A DNA stretch of 61,740 bases from an uncultured Chromatiaceae bacterium (lineage in GTDB: Bacteria; Pseudomonadota; Gammaproteobacteria; Tenderiales; Tenderiaceae), in NCBI GenBank assembly GCA_947259785.1, contig CAMYNQ010000003.1, positions 1 through 61,740 of the forward strand, in the 5' to 3' direction. This document shows, in pieces, positions 1 to 9,256 of the stretch; within the stretch, counting starts at the first letter, position 1; each line of letters begins with the position of its first letter. The notes beneath the pieces were generated by a model. That model searched no databases. It saw only the letters and a program-made list of their open reading frames with translations, and was not told the DNA's origin. Position numbers and translations under genes: made by a program.

Positions 1-656
1 TGAATAGGTGTTTCGTAGGGGATATTGTCAGGTGCAATTGCACCGCCAGAGATGATAAAGGTCATTGCTTCTTCTACTGTCCAGTCGGTTGAAATCAGCT
101 TTTCTACCGGGACAATTTCAAGATAACCAGACGTTGGGTTGGGTGTCGTAGGTACGTAGACGGCAGCCAGTTCTTTGCCGCTGGTTTGGTCCTTCATAAT
201 GCGTGTGACAAAACCAACGGTTTTCATTTCCGGCGATGGAAATTCAATCAACACCACTCGCTGTAATTTTTCGGGCTTTTGTTGCAGTACAGATAATAGT
301 TTTTTAGTTGAGCCGTAAATGGTCTGCACAAGTGGAATTTTATTGAGTATAAAATCAACCAGCGTCAGGGCCTTCTTGCCAATGACACGGCTTGCCAACC
401 AACCAAGCAGGTATAAGGCAATCAGTGTTAGGGCGACGGCGAGTGTATTTTGAAACCAGGGTTCAAGCAGCCAACGGCTTAACTCTGGTAAGTACTGTTC
501 GGACCTTCCTGCCAGGGCTTTTACCCACGGTCTACCGGCCTTGGAAAGCTGGTTAAAGAAAAAGTTGAATACCAGCCAGGTAATCCAGATTGGGATTACC
601 GTGATGATCCCGGTTAGCAAATAGCGCTGAACATGGGGAACAAAGCGCAAGTTCAT
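1..656 (-). CDS. DUF502 family membrane protein (partial, C-terminus off the window)
   Basis: This is a minus-strand gene whose 3' end runs past the left edge, so the ORF track missed it. The translation begins MNLRFVPHVQRYLLTGIITV and has two hydrophobic segments, at about residues 12-33 and 75-95. A soluble part follows with the pattern PTTPNPTSGYL and then FIISGGAIAP, both typical of DUF502 proteins. The family is made of small inner-membrane proteins of unknown biochemical function. The start ATG lies only three bases beyond the nhaA stop, so the two genes are probably co-transcribed. The family call is firm; no function can be given. Confidence 0.85.
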   Translation of the reverse strand, partial: MNLRFVPHVQRYLLTGIITVIPIWITWLVFNFFFNQLSKAGRPWVKALAGRSEQYLPELSRWLLEPWFQNTLAVALTLIALYLLGWLASRVIGKKALTLVDFILNKIPLVQTIYGSTKKLLSVLQQKPEKLQRVVLIEFPSPEMKTVGFVTRIMKDQTSGKELAAVYVPTTPNPTSGYLEIVPVEKLISTDWTVEEAMTFIISGGAIAPDNIPYETPI

Positions 657-659
657 GAG

Positions 660-2030
660 TTATGCTTGTTTGTTGTCTTTGCCAGCCAGATAAAGCCAAA
701 GATAGCCGCAGATACCGGCAATAATTGATGCAAACAATATCCCGCTCTTGGCCATTAATAGGTATTCATCCTGCCCAGGAAAGGCCAGCTCGGCAATAAA
801 TATGGACATGGTGAAACCTATGCCTGCCAGTAAAGAAACACCGCCAATTTGAGAAAATGTGACGCCTTGAGGGAGTTTGCAAATCCCCAGTTTAATCGCC
901 AGAAAAGAACAGCCAGCGATGCCGATAAACTTGCCGAATATCAAGCCAGCCATAATGCTGAGCGTGACCGGATGGTTTAAGGTTTCTCCAAGGGTACTAA
1001 AATCAATTGGCACACCGGCATTAGCCAGGGCAAAAAGCGGAATGATGAGAAATGCCACAGGTGTGTGCATACTGTGCTCGAGTCGTTGTAGAGGTGTTTC
1101 TACCAGATGCACGCCATTTTCTAATGTTTGCAGAATTGAACGCTGCTCTTCATTGCGCATGATACTCATGCCTGGTTTGTGGCAAAGGTCAAACTTATCC
1201 AGCATGCCACGAACCAGTTTGCTGAATTGACTGGGCTTAAATTTGGGGCTGGCAGGAATTGTCAGTGCGGTTAATACACCGGCCAATGTAGCGTGAACGC
1301 CTGACTCTAACATTGCCAACCACAGCAGCATGCCAACTAAAAAGTAGGGTAGTGGTTTTCGGATGCCAAAGATATTCATCAGTATCAGTAAGACAAATAA
1401 ACCTGCCGCCATACCTAATGCGCCTAAATAAATCGTATCCGTATAGAAAAGGGCGATAACAACAACGGCTCCCAAGTCATCTACAATTGCCAGTGCCACC
1501 AGAAATGTCAGCAAAGCCTTTGGTACGCGCGTGCCAAGCAGAACCAGCACACCAACAGCAAAGGCGATATCCGTCGCCATGGGGATGCCCCAGCCGTTTG
1601 CAGCTTCAGCCTCACTGTTGACAGCGACGTAGAGCAAGGCGGGAACAACCATACCTCCGATGGCGGCGATGATGGGTAGGGCTGCTTGTTTGATATCAGA
1701 GAGTTCGCCAACAATGACTTCACGCTTGATTTCAAGGCCAACCACAAAAAAGAACAAGGCCATCAGGCCATCGTTAATCCAGTGATGAAGTGTTTTTTCC
1801 AGCACCCAGCTGCCGATTGAGAGGCCAACGGGGGCATGGAGCATGTGTTGATAAGTATCGATAAAACCAAAATTGACGATTGCCAGGGCAATCACTGTGC
1901 AGGCCATTAGTAGAAAACCACTGGTGGTTTCCTTGTGAATAAATTCCTCTAGTGGTGTCAGGACTTTATTAAATGCCTTCTCAAGAGCGCTGTCTTGAGT
2001 CTCTGGGGATTGATTATGTTGTTGTGCCAT
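660..2030 (-). CDS. nhaA: Na+/H+ antiporter NhaA
   Basis: NhaA exchanges external protons for internal Na+ across the inner membrane and controls pH and sodium homeostasis. The 456-residue product has about twelve hydrophobic segments. The aspartates that bind the ion in the E. coli protein are present: D154 in the ATDIAFAVGVL segment and the D184-D185 pair in VDDLGAVVVIALFY. It is longer than E. coli NhaA because of an N-terminal hydrophilic tail and a hydrophilic loop at about residues 265-320 before PVAFLIIPLFALANAG; this longer form is common in aquatic bacteria. The DUF502 gene follows directly. Sodium export would suit a saline habitat, which is inference. Confidence 0.95.
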   Translation of the reverse strand: MAQQHNQSPETQDSALEKAFNKVLTPLEEFIHKETTSGFLLMACTVIALAIVNFGFIDTYQHMLHAPVGLSIGSWVLEKTLHHWINDGLMALFFFVVGLEIKREVIVGELSDIKQAALPIIAAIGGMVVPALLYVAVNSEAEAANGWGIPMATDIAFAVGVLVLLGTRVPKALLTFLVALAIVDDLGAVVVIALFYTDTIYLGALGMAAGLFVLLILMNIFGIRKPLPYFLVGMLLWLAMLESGVHATLAGVLTALTIPASPKFKPSQFSKLVRGMLDKFDLCHKPGMSIMRNEEQRSILQTLENGVHLVETPLQRLEHSMHTPVAFLIIPLFALANAGVPIDFSTLGETLNHPVTLSIMAGLIFGKFIGIAGCSFLAIKLGICKLPQGVTFSQIGGVSLLAGIGFTMSIFIAELAFPGQDEYLLMAKSGILFASIIAGICGYLWLYLAGKDNKQA

Positions 2031-2379
2031 TAGCTTAGTGTCTGATTGGTTGTCTTGAATTCAACAAATGATACACCAAAAAATCATTTTTTTTCAAAAG
2101 CTTAATGCAACACCCAGCGGGGTATCTTGTTTGATGTGCGAGCGGCTGGTGAATAAGTTTCACTTAATAGGCTGTTTAGGCAAATAGGGTATTAAAAATA
2201 TGTTTTTAACATCATATAGTTATTTGGATGTTTCTTTAAAGTTTCGATAAATAGACCCGATACTCAATCTCAATGGGGGCTGTATTCATTCTTAAATACC
2301 GCTGATTTGACAATACTTATGCGCTTGCTGCCATTGGTAAGAACAGTTAAGCAGATGAAACCAGGAGGTTAGTGAAACC
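2031..2379. other. Intergenic region between divergent nhaA and the chemoreceptor gene
   Basis: This 349-base AT-rich stretch holds no credible gene. It separates divergent transcription units and so must carry both promoters. A FliA-like promoter for the receptor is visible in it and is listed separately. A clear Shine-Dalgarno AGGAGG sits at 2363-2368, eleven bases before the receptor ATG. No strong promoter for nhaA was recognised. Confidence 0.7.
2237..2263 (+). promoter_or_regulatory. Sigma-28 (FliA) type promoter for the chemoreceptor
   Basis: The sequence reads TAAAGTTT, then eleven bases, then CCCGATAC. The FliA consensus is TAAAGTTT-N11-GCCGATAA, so the -35 part matches fully, the spacing is exact and the -10 part matches at six of eight positions. 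It lies about 115 bases before the receptor ATG on the same strand. FliA promoters drive late flagellar and chemotaxis genes, so the location makes sense. The match is seen directly; use in the cell is inferred. Confidence 0.7.
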
Positions 2380-4713
2380 ATGGACTCAATAGATGGACCT
2401 ACAAATATGATCGATGATCAAGCGTCTCGTTTGCAATGTGCTTTGGATGGAGCCCAAACAGCCATTATGATGGTCGATCGCGATTTTATAGTCACCTATG
2501 CTAATAAAGCGACGATGGATTTATTGGAAAAATACAAAACGGAATTTTTAGCAGCCTTTCCTAGGTTTGACCCTGGTGTTTTGATAGGTGCTTGCATTGA
2601 TATGTTCCATAAGCATCCGGCACATCAACGCAAGCTTCTGGATGATGTGAGGAATCTTCCTTATCAAACTGATATCAGTATTGGCGAATTGAAATTTGCG
2701 CTAAACGTTACCGCGATGATTGATGCAGGCGGTAGCTATGTTGGTAATACCCTTGAATGGTCAGACGTAACGGCATTACGTAATCGCGAAAACCATGTGG
2801 CGCGTTTACAGGGTTCAGTTGATGCCTCAATGCAGGCGATGATTATGGTCGATCGTGATTTTGTCGTTACCTATGCAAATAAGGCGACGCAGGACCTATT
2901 AACAAAGTACAAAACGGAGTTGTCTGCTGCCTTTCCAGGCTTTGATCCAACCGCCCTGGAAGGGGTGTGTATTGACATGTTCCATAAGAACCCGGCGCAC
3001 CAGCGTAAGCTGTTGGATGATGTAAGTAATCTTCCTTATCAAACCGATATTAGTATAGGTAATTTGAAGTTCGCATTGAATGTTACTGCCATTATTGACG
3101 CCGATGGCAATTATGTTGGTAACACCCTGGAATGGTCTGACGTAACGGCTTTACGTGCTAGTGAAGTGGAAATTGCACGGATGACATCGGCCGTGAAAGG
3201 GGCCGAAACGGCGTTGATGTTATGTGATAGCGACCTGAATATTACCTTTGTCAACGAAGCAGTTGTTCAGTTGCTTAACAATAGGGTGCAAGAGTTGCGG
3301 CAAATATTTCCTGGGATTGACCCTAATAACCTGATTGGGGTGAATATTGATCAATTTCACAAAAACCCTGCTCATCAACGCAGTTTGTTGTCTGATGTAA
3401 ATCGGCTACCGGCAAGAAGCAAGATACGTCTCTTAGATTTGGTGTTTGAAGTGAATGCCACGGCTATCTTAGGTCCGAATGGTGAGTACATGGGCAACAT
3501 GGTTGAGTGGTTAGACCTCACTGAGCAGACCAATGCTGAAGAGCAGATGGAAAAACTGATTGAAGCGGCTGTGTCCGGTGATCTTGAACAGCGCATTGAT
3601 ACTTCATCTTATACCGGTTTTATGAAGGGCCTGGGTGATCAAGTTAATAGCATGATGCAAGCTGTGGTTGATCCGATTCGCGAGTCGACTCGTGTCATTC
3701 AAGGTTTGGCCGAAGGTGATCTGACCCAGACGATGACGGGTGAATATCAGGGTGAGTTTGCCGTTCTACGTGATGCGTTGAACGATTCAATGACAAAATT
3801 GCAGTCGATGGTGGGAGAGATTACCCAGTCTGCCGGTAGTATTAGCAGCGGTGCTGGTGAGATTTCACAAGGTAATACTGACCTGAGTCAGCGTACAGAG
3901 GAGCAGGCGTCTTCTATTGAAGAAACAGCATCAACCATGGAAGAAATGACCAGTGTGGTCAAACAGAATGCGGATAACGCCCGCCAGGCAAATCAATTGG
4001 CTAGTGGCGCTCGACAGCAGGCTGAAAAGGGGGGTGAGGTTGTTAGCAAAGCTATTACCGCTATGTCTGAAATTAACGCCAGTAGCAAGAAGATTGAAGA
4101 TATCATCAGTGTTATTGATGAGATTGCCTTTCAGACTAACCTGTTGGCACTGAATGCAGCGGTTGAGGCGGCCCGAGCCGGCGAGCAGGGGCGCGGTTTT
4201 GCGGTGGTTGCAGGTGAAGTACGAAGCCTGGCCCAACGCAGTGCGGCAGCGGCGAAAGAGATCAAAGGTCTGATTAAGGATAGTGTAGGCAAGGTTGATG
4301 AAGGTAGTCGCCTGGTCGATGAATCAGGCACTACGTTAGAGGAAATTGTGACAGCCTCTAAGAAAGTTAGCGATATCATTGCTGAAATTGCTGCAGCTGG
4401 TCAGGAGCAGGCGACCGGGATTGATCAGATCAATAAGGCGATTACCCAACTTGAGTCGGTGACACAGCAAAATGCAGCCTTGGTTGAAGAAGCAGCGGCG
4501 GCGAGTGAGTCAATGGCAAATCAATCGGTAGGCTTGCAGCATTTGGTTGGTCAGTTCACAATTGATGAATCATATTTGGATCAGGGTAGTGCTCCAGCGC
4601 CAAGAAGGGCGCCTGCGCCACAACCAGCAGCGGCTCGTCGGCCGGCGGCTCCTGCGGCAACGAGAGCTCGACCTGCACCACAAAGTGGCGGTGATGAGTG
4701 GGAAGAGTTTTAA
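2380..4713 (+). CDS. Soluble Aer2-like chemoreceptor with three heme-type PAS domains
   Basis: This 777-residue methyl-accepting chemotaxis protein has no signal peptide or membrane segment, so it should be cytoplasmic. Three PAS repeats come first (about residues 15-135, 140-260 and 265-385). The first two are nearly identical and the third is more diverged. Each keeps a histidine in an FHK motif (H77, H202, H327) and a tryptophan in an EW motif exactly 50 residues later (W127, W252, W377). These match the heme-ligand His and oxygen-stabilising Trp described for Aer2 PAS domains. Two HAMP-like segments follow (about 390-490), then the signalling hairpin with the conserved tip [21 protein letters not shown] Pro/Ala-rich linker ends in the pentapeptide EWEEF, of the kind that tethers CheR. 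The likely role is oxygen or redox-gas sensing to CheA; ligand binding is inferred. No che genes lie nearby. Confidence 0.88.
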   Translation: MDSIDGPTNMIDDQASRLQCALDGAQTAIMMVDRDFIVTYANKATMDLLEKYKTEFLAAFPRFDPGVLIGACIDMFHKHPAHQRKLLDDVRNLPYQTDISIGELKFALNVTAMIDAGGSYVGNTLEWSDVTALRNRENHVARLQGSVDASMQAMIMVDRDFVVTYANKATQDLLTKYKTELSAAFPGFDPTALEGVCIDMFHKNPAHQRKLLDDVSNLPYQTDISIGNLKFALNVTAIIDADGNYVGNTLEWSDVTALRASEVEIARMTSAVKGAETALMLCDSDLNITFVNEAVVQLLNNRVQELRQIFPGIDPNNLIGVNIDQFHKNPAHQRSLLSDVNRLPARSKIRLLDLVFEVNATAILGPNGEYMGNMVEWLDLTEQTNAEEQMEKLIEAAVSGDLEQRIDTSSYTGFMKGLGDQVNSMMQAVVDPIRESTRVIQGLAEGDLTQTMTGEYQGEFAVLRDALNDSMTKLQSMVGEITQSAGSISSGAGEISQGNTDLSQRTEEQASSIEETASTMEEMTSVVKQNADNARQANQLASGARQQAEKGGEVVSKAITAMSEINASSKKIEDIISVIDEIAFQTNLLALNAAVEAARAGEQGRGFAVVAGEVRSLAQRSAAAAKEIKGLIKDSVGKVDEGSRLVDESGTTLEEIVTASKKVSDIIAEIAAAGQEQATGIDQINKAITQLESVTQQNAALVEEAAAASESMANQSVGLQHLVGQFTIDESYLDQGSAPAPRRAPAPQPAAARRPAAPAATRARPAPQSGGDEWEEF

Positions 4714-4737
4714 ATCCCATATAACTGTGAAAGAATG

Positions 4738-4763
4738 AAAGGCTGGTTTTTCCAGCCTTTTTT
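4738..4763 (+). terminator. Rho-independent terminator after the chemoreceptor
   Basis: A nine-base arm AAAGGCTGG, a TTTTT loop and the complementary arm CCAGCCTTT are followed by more T residues. It lies 24 bases past the receptor stop and just before the next gene's ATG. It therefore separates the receptor transcript from the permease gene. Confidence 0.85.
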
Positions 4764-4771
4764 ATGTAAGT

Positions 4772-6544
4772 ATGAATATAGACGCATGGATCACTATTGC
4801 AGTGATCACCACCTGTTTTCTCGCTCTGATACTGACCCGTTGGGCTGCCGATGTTGTCTTGATGGGCGGGCTGACGTTGCTTTTGGTGTTTGGCATTTTG
4901 ACACCAGAAGCAGCGCTGTCTGGTCTTGCCAATGAAGGCATGGTTACCGTTGCCGTATTGTTTGTTGTTTCAGCCGGCCTTAGAGAAACGGGTGCTATTA
5001 ATTGGATAAGCGATACCTTGCTTGGCCGGCCCAGTTCAGTCAGTAATGCTCAGCTGCGTATCATGGCCCCGGTTGCGGCGTTGAGTGCGTTTTTGAACAA
5101 CACACCGGTTGTTGCCATGTTGATACCGGCGATCAATGATTGGGCGCGTAAATATCAGCTGTCAGTCTCTAAACTATTAATGCCTCTCAGTTACGCGGCC
5201 ATTGTTGGCGGAACCTGCACGTTGATCGGCACCAGCACCAATCTGATTGTAAATGGCTTGCTGATTAATGAATCCGGTGGTGAAGGGCTTTCCATGTTCG
5301 AGCTCGCTTGGGTCGGTATTCCTTGCGTGGCATTGGTGTTTTTGTATGTTTTGATTGCCAGTAAATGGCTTCTGCCTGAACGTAAATCTGCCATCACCCA
5401 GTTTTCCGATGTCCGTCAATATACGGTTGAAATGCTGGTTGAGGCTGGCAGCAGTGTTGACGGTAAATCAATTGAGGATGCAGGGCTACGTCAACTGAGT
5501 GGCTTATATCTGGTTGAGATTGAACGACGTGGCAATATTCTTCCTGCCGTTTCACCGAAAGAGCGGTTGGAGGGAAATGATCGCTTGGTCTTTGCCGGGG
5601 TAATCGATTCGGTTGTTGATTTGCAGAAGATCAGGGGCCTGAAACCCGCCTCGGATCAGGTTTTCAAGATAAATACCCCCAGGCCTGATCGTAGCTTCAT
5701 TGAAGCAGTGGTCTCCGATACTAGCCCTATGCTGAGTAAAACGGTCAAGGACGGCCAGTTTAGGTCGCATTACAACGCCGTTATTATAGCCGTTTCCCGA
5801 AATGGTGAGCAGCTGAGGATGAAGATTGGTGAAGTCATTCTCCAACCGGGCGATACCTTGTTGCTGGAAGCGCCGTTAGCCTTTATCGAACAACATCGTA
5901 ATTCACGTGATTTTTTTCTAGTCAGTGAGCTAGAGGGCAGTAGCCCGCCTCGTCACGATAAGGCACTTTTGTCTCTGGCCATACTGTTGGCAATGGTCGT
6001 GCTGGTTTCAACCGGGCTGGTCTCCATGCTTAAGGCTGCTTTTGTTGCCGCGGGTCTGATGATTATAAGTCGCTGCCTAACGGGGAGTAATGCGCGACGT
6101 GCTGTTGACCTTCAGGTGCTGGTTGTTATTGCGGCCTCATTTGGACTCGGTCAGGCCTTACATCAGACGGGCGGGGCGGATTACCTTGCCGGTTTGATCG
6201 TTGATCTGGCAGGAGATGGTGATCCGCTTATTGCTTTGGCGGCAGTTTATTGCGCCACTGCCTTGTTAACGGCCATGATCACTAATAATGCGGCTGCGGT
6301 GTTGATGTTTCCTGTAGTGTTATCGATGGCGATGACAATGGGTGTCAGTTACATGCCGTTTGTGATTGTGTTGATGGTGGCAGCTTCCACTAGTTTTGCG
6401 ACACCGATTGGTTATCAGACTAATCTAATGGTGTTTGGCCCGGGGGGGTATCACTTTTCTGATTTCATTCGTATGGGGTTACCACTGACAGTCTTGGTTG
6501 GCGTTGTCAGCTTGTTGATAGTGCCGCTGATCTGGCCATTTTAG
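4772..6544 (+). CDS. SLC13/DASS-type permease with internal TrkA-C domains
   Basis: The 590-residue protein has a hydrophobic N-terminal half, a soluble middle (about residues 215-385) and a hydrophobic C-terminal half. The middle resembles two TrkA-C (RCK-C) domains, each ending in a 'GD(T/R)L' type strand such as LQPGDTLLLEAP. Short motifs FLNNTPVVAML and TLIGTSTNLIVNG in the first half, and ITNNAAAVLMFP and ATPIGYQTNLMVFGPGGY in the second, mark the pseudo-symmetric SLC13 fold. Members with this layout include sulfate transporters. The adenylylsulfate kinase gene cysC follows about 100 bases downstream, which makes sulfate a reasonable but unproven substrate. The ATG comes right after a terminator and has only a weak Shine-Dalgarno, so expression may depend on a promoter overlapping the preceding gene. 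Confidence 0.85.
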   Translation: MNIDAWITIAVITTCFLALILTRWAADVVLMGGLTLLLVFGILTPEAALSGLANEGMVTVAVLFVVSAGLRETGAINWISDTLLGRPSSVSNAQLRIMAPVAALSAFLNNTPVVAMLIPAINDWARKYQLSVSKLLMPLSYAAIVGGTCTLIGTSTNLIVNGLLINESGGEGLSMFELAWVGIPCVALVFLYVLIASKWLLPERKSAITQFSDVRQYTVEMLVEAGSSVDGKSIEDAGLRQLSGLYLVEIERRGNILPAVSPKERLEGNDRLVFAGVIDSVVDLQKIRGLKPASDQVFKINTPRPDRSFIEAVVSDTSPMLSKTVKDGQFRSHYNAVIIAVSRNGEQLRMKIGEVILQPGDTLLLEAPLAFIEQHRNSRDFFLVSELEGSSPPRHDKALLSLAILLAMVVLVSTGLVSMLKAAFVAAGLMIISRCLTGSNARRAVDLQVLVVIAASFGLGQALHQTGGADYLAGLIVDLAGDGDPLIALAAVYCATALLTAMITNNAAAVLMFPVVLSMAMTMGVSYMPFVIVLMVAASTSFATPIGYQTNLMVFGPGGYHFSDFIRMGLPLTVLVGVVSLLIVPLIWPF

Positions 6545-6648
6545 CCTGTCAGGCTTGAATTAGTGTAAAATGCTGGCCTTGTTATAGCCTTTATCGGCGT
6601 ATTTAATTTTCTTTAATAATCATATCGTTATAAATAGGGTGCATGTAG

Positions 6649-7257
6649 ATGACAGTATCTAAGAATATTACCTGGCACTCGGCAACAGTGACTCGTGCCG
6701 ATCGTGAAAAAATGAACTCACATAAGAGTGCCATTCTTTGGTTTACGGGGCTTTCCGGTGCTGGGAAGTCAAGTGTTGCTCATGCCGTTGAAGATCGCCT
6801 TTTCAAACTTGGTTGCCGCACCTATGTGCTTGATGGTGACAATATCCGTCATGGCCTATGTAAGGATCTGGGTTTTTCTGATGCCGATCGCACTGAAAAT
6901 ATCCGCCGTATTGGTGAGGTGTCGAAGTTGTTCACTGATAGTGGTGTAATGGCCCTAACAGCTTTTATCTCACCATTTCGTTCTGACCGTGATGCTGTCC
7001 GTGAGCTGGTTGATGATGGTGACTTTATTGAGATTTATTGCAAATGTGATCTCAGTGTTTGTGAAGAGCGTGATGTAAAAGGTTTGTATAAAAAGGCGCG
7101 GGCAGGTGAAATTCCAGAATTTACCGGTATTAATTCACCCTATGAAGAACCGCTAAAATCAGAGATTACTGTGGATACCGCAGCACAAAGCATTGACGAA
7201 AGTGTTGAGCAGATTATCAACGCCCTGGCTGATCGAAATATCATTTCAATAAATTAA
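6649..7257 (+). CDS. cysC: Adenylylsulfate kinase CysC
   Basis: CysC phosphorylates adenosine 5'-phosphosulfate to PAPS, the activated sulfate used for sulfur assimilation or sulfation. The 202-residue protein shows the P-loop GLSGAGKSS (about residues 35-43), the DGDNIRHGL motif and the C-terminal [12 protein letters not shown]...FTGINSPYE signature of APS kinases. Its length is normal for a stand-alone enzyme without a fused CysN. No cysD, cysN or cysH is in the window. The upstream permease may supply sulfate; that link is contextual. Confidence 0.95.
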   Translation: MTVSKNITWHSATVTRADREKMNSHKSAILWFTGLSGAGKSSVAHAVEDRLFKLGCRTYVLDGDNIRHGLCKDLGFSDADRTENIRRIGEVSKLFTDSGVMALTAFISPFRSDRDAVRELVDDGDFIEIYCKCDLSVCEERDVKGLYKKARAGEIPEFTGINSPYEEPLKSEITVDTAAQSIDESVEQIINALADRNIISIN

Positions 7258-7265
7258 TTTCTATT

Positions 7266-7289
7266 TGTGCCTGTCTTTTGGCAGGCACA
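7266..7289 (+). other. Hairpin between cysC and pyrD
   Basis: TGTGCCTG and CAGGCACA form an eight-base perfect stem with an eight-base loop, starting nine bases after the cysC stop. No T-tract follows (CCTTTAAC), so it is a poor intrinsic terminator. It may protect the 3' end of the cysC message or slow polymerase. Confidence 0.5.
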
Positions 7290-7313
7290 CCTTTAACTGG
7301 AGTAACAAAGCTG

Positions 7314-8336
7314 ATGTTCGGTCTTTATTCTTTGCTGAGGCCACTCATATTTCGTCTCGATCCCGAAACAGCGCACACATTTACCCTAAAAACACTTGAT
7401 ATTGCCTATAAGACAGGTTTGCTTGGCCGGTCTAATACCGAGTCGTCAAAATCAATCGATGTGATGGGGCTTAAATTCCCTTCGGTGGTTGGCCTGGCGG
7501 CAGGTCTTGATAAAAATGGTGATCATATCGATGCATTGGCGGCACTTGGTTTCGGTGCGATAGAAATTGGTACCGTTACGCCCAGGCCCCAAGCGGGTAA
7601 TCCCAAACCTAGATTGTTCAGATTGCCCGAAGCCGAGGCGATTATTAACCGGATGGGGTTTAATAACTTCGGTGTTGATCATCTGGTCGAGCAAGTCAAG
7701 AAATCCAGTTTTAATGGGATTGTCGGCATTAATATCGGTAAAAACTTCGATACGGCGATTGAAAATGCCGTTGATGATTATTTGATTTGTCTGAATAAAG
7801 TTTACCCACACGCAAGTTATGTGACGGTAAACATCTCTTCACCTAATACAGCCAATCTGCGTGACTTACAGTCTAAGGATCAATTAGGAGGTTTGTTGAG
7901 CGCTCTTAAAAATGCTCAGGGTAGCTTGAGTCAGGAACGTGGTAAATACGTGCCGCTGGTCTTAAAAATAGCCCCTGATATGGATGAAGAGGCTTTGCAC
8001 ACCGTAGCAGATGCCTTGCTAGCTCATGAAATTGATGGCGTGATTGCAACCAACACCACTATCACCAGAGACGGTGTAGAGGGTATTAAGCATGGTGATG
8101 AACAGGGCGGTCTTAGTGGCGCACCCCTGACTCAAAAATCAACTGCGGTTGTCAAAATTCTCTATGAACGGCTGGGTGAAAAGATACCTATTATTGCCGC
8201 GGGGGGAATTCTTTGTGCCGAAGATGCCCAGGCCAAGCTTGATGCCGGTGCCAAACTTGTCCAGGTCTATAGTGGTCTGATCTATCGCGGCCCCCAGCTT
8301 GTACGTGATATTAGAGAATCGTGCCATCTCAAATGA
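7314..8336 (+). CDS. pyrD: Dihydroorotate dehydrogenase (quinone), class 2
   Basis: PyrD oxidises dihydroorotate to orotate in pyrimidine synthesis and passes electrons to membrane quinones. The product starts [21 protein letters not shown], the amphipathic N-terminal extension typical of membrane-associated class 2 enzymes. Recognisable blocks are [42 protein letters not shown] (with the catalytic Ser of class 2) and IAAGGI near the end. The ORF track begins at an upstream TTG inside the hairpin. I prefer the ATG at 7314 because it matches the family N-terminus and has GGAG at 7299-7302. The ABC transporter gene overlaps its stop codon. Confidence 0.95.
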   Translation: MFGLYSLLRPLIFRLDPETAHTFTLKTLDIAYKTGLLGRSNTESSKSIDVMGLKFPSVVGLAAGLDKNGDHIDALAALGFGAIEIGTVTPRPQAGNPKPRLFRLPEAEAIINRMGFNNFGVDHLVEQVKKSSFNGIVGINIGKNFDTAIENAVDDYLICLNKVYPHASYVTVNISSPNTANLRDLQSKDQLGGLLSALKNAQGSLSQERGKYVPLVLKIAPDMDEEALHTVADALLAHEIDGVIATNTTITRDGVEGIKHGDEQGGLSGAPLTQKSTAVVKILYERLGEKIPIIAAGGILCAEDAQAKLDAGAKLVQVYSGLIYRGPQLVRDIRESCHLK

Positions 8337-9256
8337 AGCCGGCGATACAGATCGACAATGTGCACAAGCACTATGGCGACGTGCACGCCCTAAAAGGGCT
8401 CAGCCTGAGTATTGAAAAGGGCGAATTTTTTGGCTTGCTGGGGCCAAATGGCGCGGGTAAATCTACCCTGATAAATATCATTGCCGGCCTAACCCGCATG
8501 GATAGTGGTCAGGTGTCAGTGATGGGCCATGATGTCGTTTCCAATTATCGCCAGTCAAGACAGTCGCTTGGCGTGGTGCCGCAAGAGCTGGTGTTTGATC
8601 CCTTTTTCTCGGTACGTGAAATTCTGCAAATCCAGGCGGGTTATTTTGCTAAGGCCAAGCAGTCATCTGTCTGGATAGATGCTTTGCTTGAGGGGCTTAA
8701 TCTCACTGATAAAGCCGATTCAAATATGCGTGCTCTTTCTGGTGGCATGAAGCGGCGTGTATTGATAGCGCAGGCGCTGGTGCATAAACCTGAAGTGGTT
8801 ATTTTGGATGAGCCCACTGCTGGCGTTGATGTTGAGCTTCGCAGCTCCTTGTGGGCGTTTGTTAAGGAACTGCACAATGATGGCCACACCATTGTCCTGA
8901 CGACGCATTACCTGGAAGAGGCCGAGAACCTTTGCCAACGAATTGCCATTGTCAATCAGGGCCAGTTGGTTGCTTTGGATAGCAAAGAGTCGCTATTGGC
9001 GCGTGGTGTTGGCTCGACATGCACGGTGTCGGTGACCTTATCAAAGCCCATTAATAATTTGACTGAATCATTAAGAGATAAGCTTAAATCCTGCGACGAT
9101 AATAGGATTGAATTTGTCCTTAACCGTGATACTGACACAATAATTTCCTTGGTTGATAGTTTGCGAACCATTGGCGCTGAGATCATAGATCTGCGTACTG
9201 AAGACGCTGATCTAGAAGATGTTTTTATTGAGCTTACCAAGCAGGCCAACGGATGA
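8333..9256 (+). CDS. ABC transporter ATP-binding protein, YadG-like
   Basis: This is the nucleotide-binding subunit of an ABC-2 type exporter. It has a Walker A motif GPNGAGKST, a signature LSGGMKRR, Walker [13 protein letters not shown] and a switch histidine in [10 protein letters not shown]. Size and order match the E. coli YadG/YadH pair, whose substrate is not known. The ORF track starts at GTG 8321, but the ATG at 8333 forms an ATGA overlap with the pyrD stop and gives the usual short N-terminus. It also overlaps the permease gene by four bases, so the subunits are probably made in a coupled way. Confidence 0.9.
   Translation: MKPAIQIDNVHKHYGDVHALKGLSLSIEKGEFFGLLGPNGAGKSTLINIIAGLTRMDSGQVSVMGHDVVSNYRQSRQSLGVVPQELVFDPFFSVREILQIQAGYFAKAKQSSVWIDALLEGLNLTDKADSNMRALSGGMKRRVLIAQALVHKPEVVILDEPTAGVDVELRSSLWAFVKELHNDGHTIVLTTHYLEEAENLCQRIAIVNQGQLVALDSKESLLARGVGSTCTVSVTLSKPINNLTESLRDKLKSCDDNRIEFVLNRDTDTIISLVDSLRTIGAEIIDLRTEDADLEDVFIELTKQANG

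Noticed and set aside
2420-3170. Repeated DNA in the receptor gene as an assembly artefact
   Set aside because: The repeats differ at many synonymous sites while the protein is conserved, which fits a real duplicated domain.
3931-4236. Minus-strand ORF inside the chemoreceptor
   Set aside because: It is antisense to the conserved signalling hairpin and has no independent support.
7278-7313. TTG start for pyrD at 7278
   Set aside because: It lies within a hairpin, lacks a ribosome site and adds residues not found in the family; the ATG at 7314 is better.
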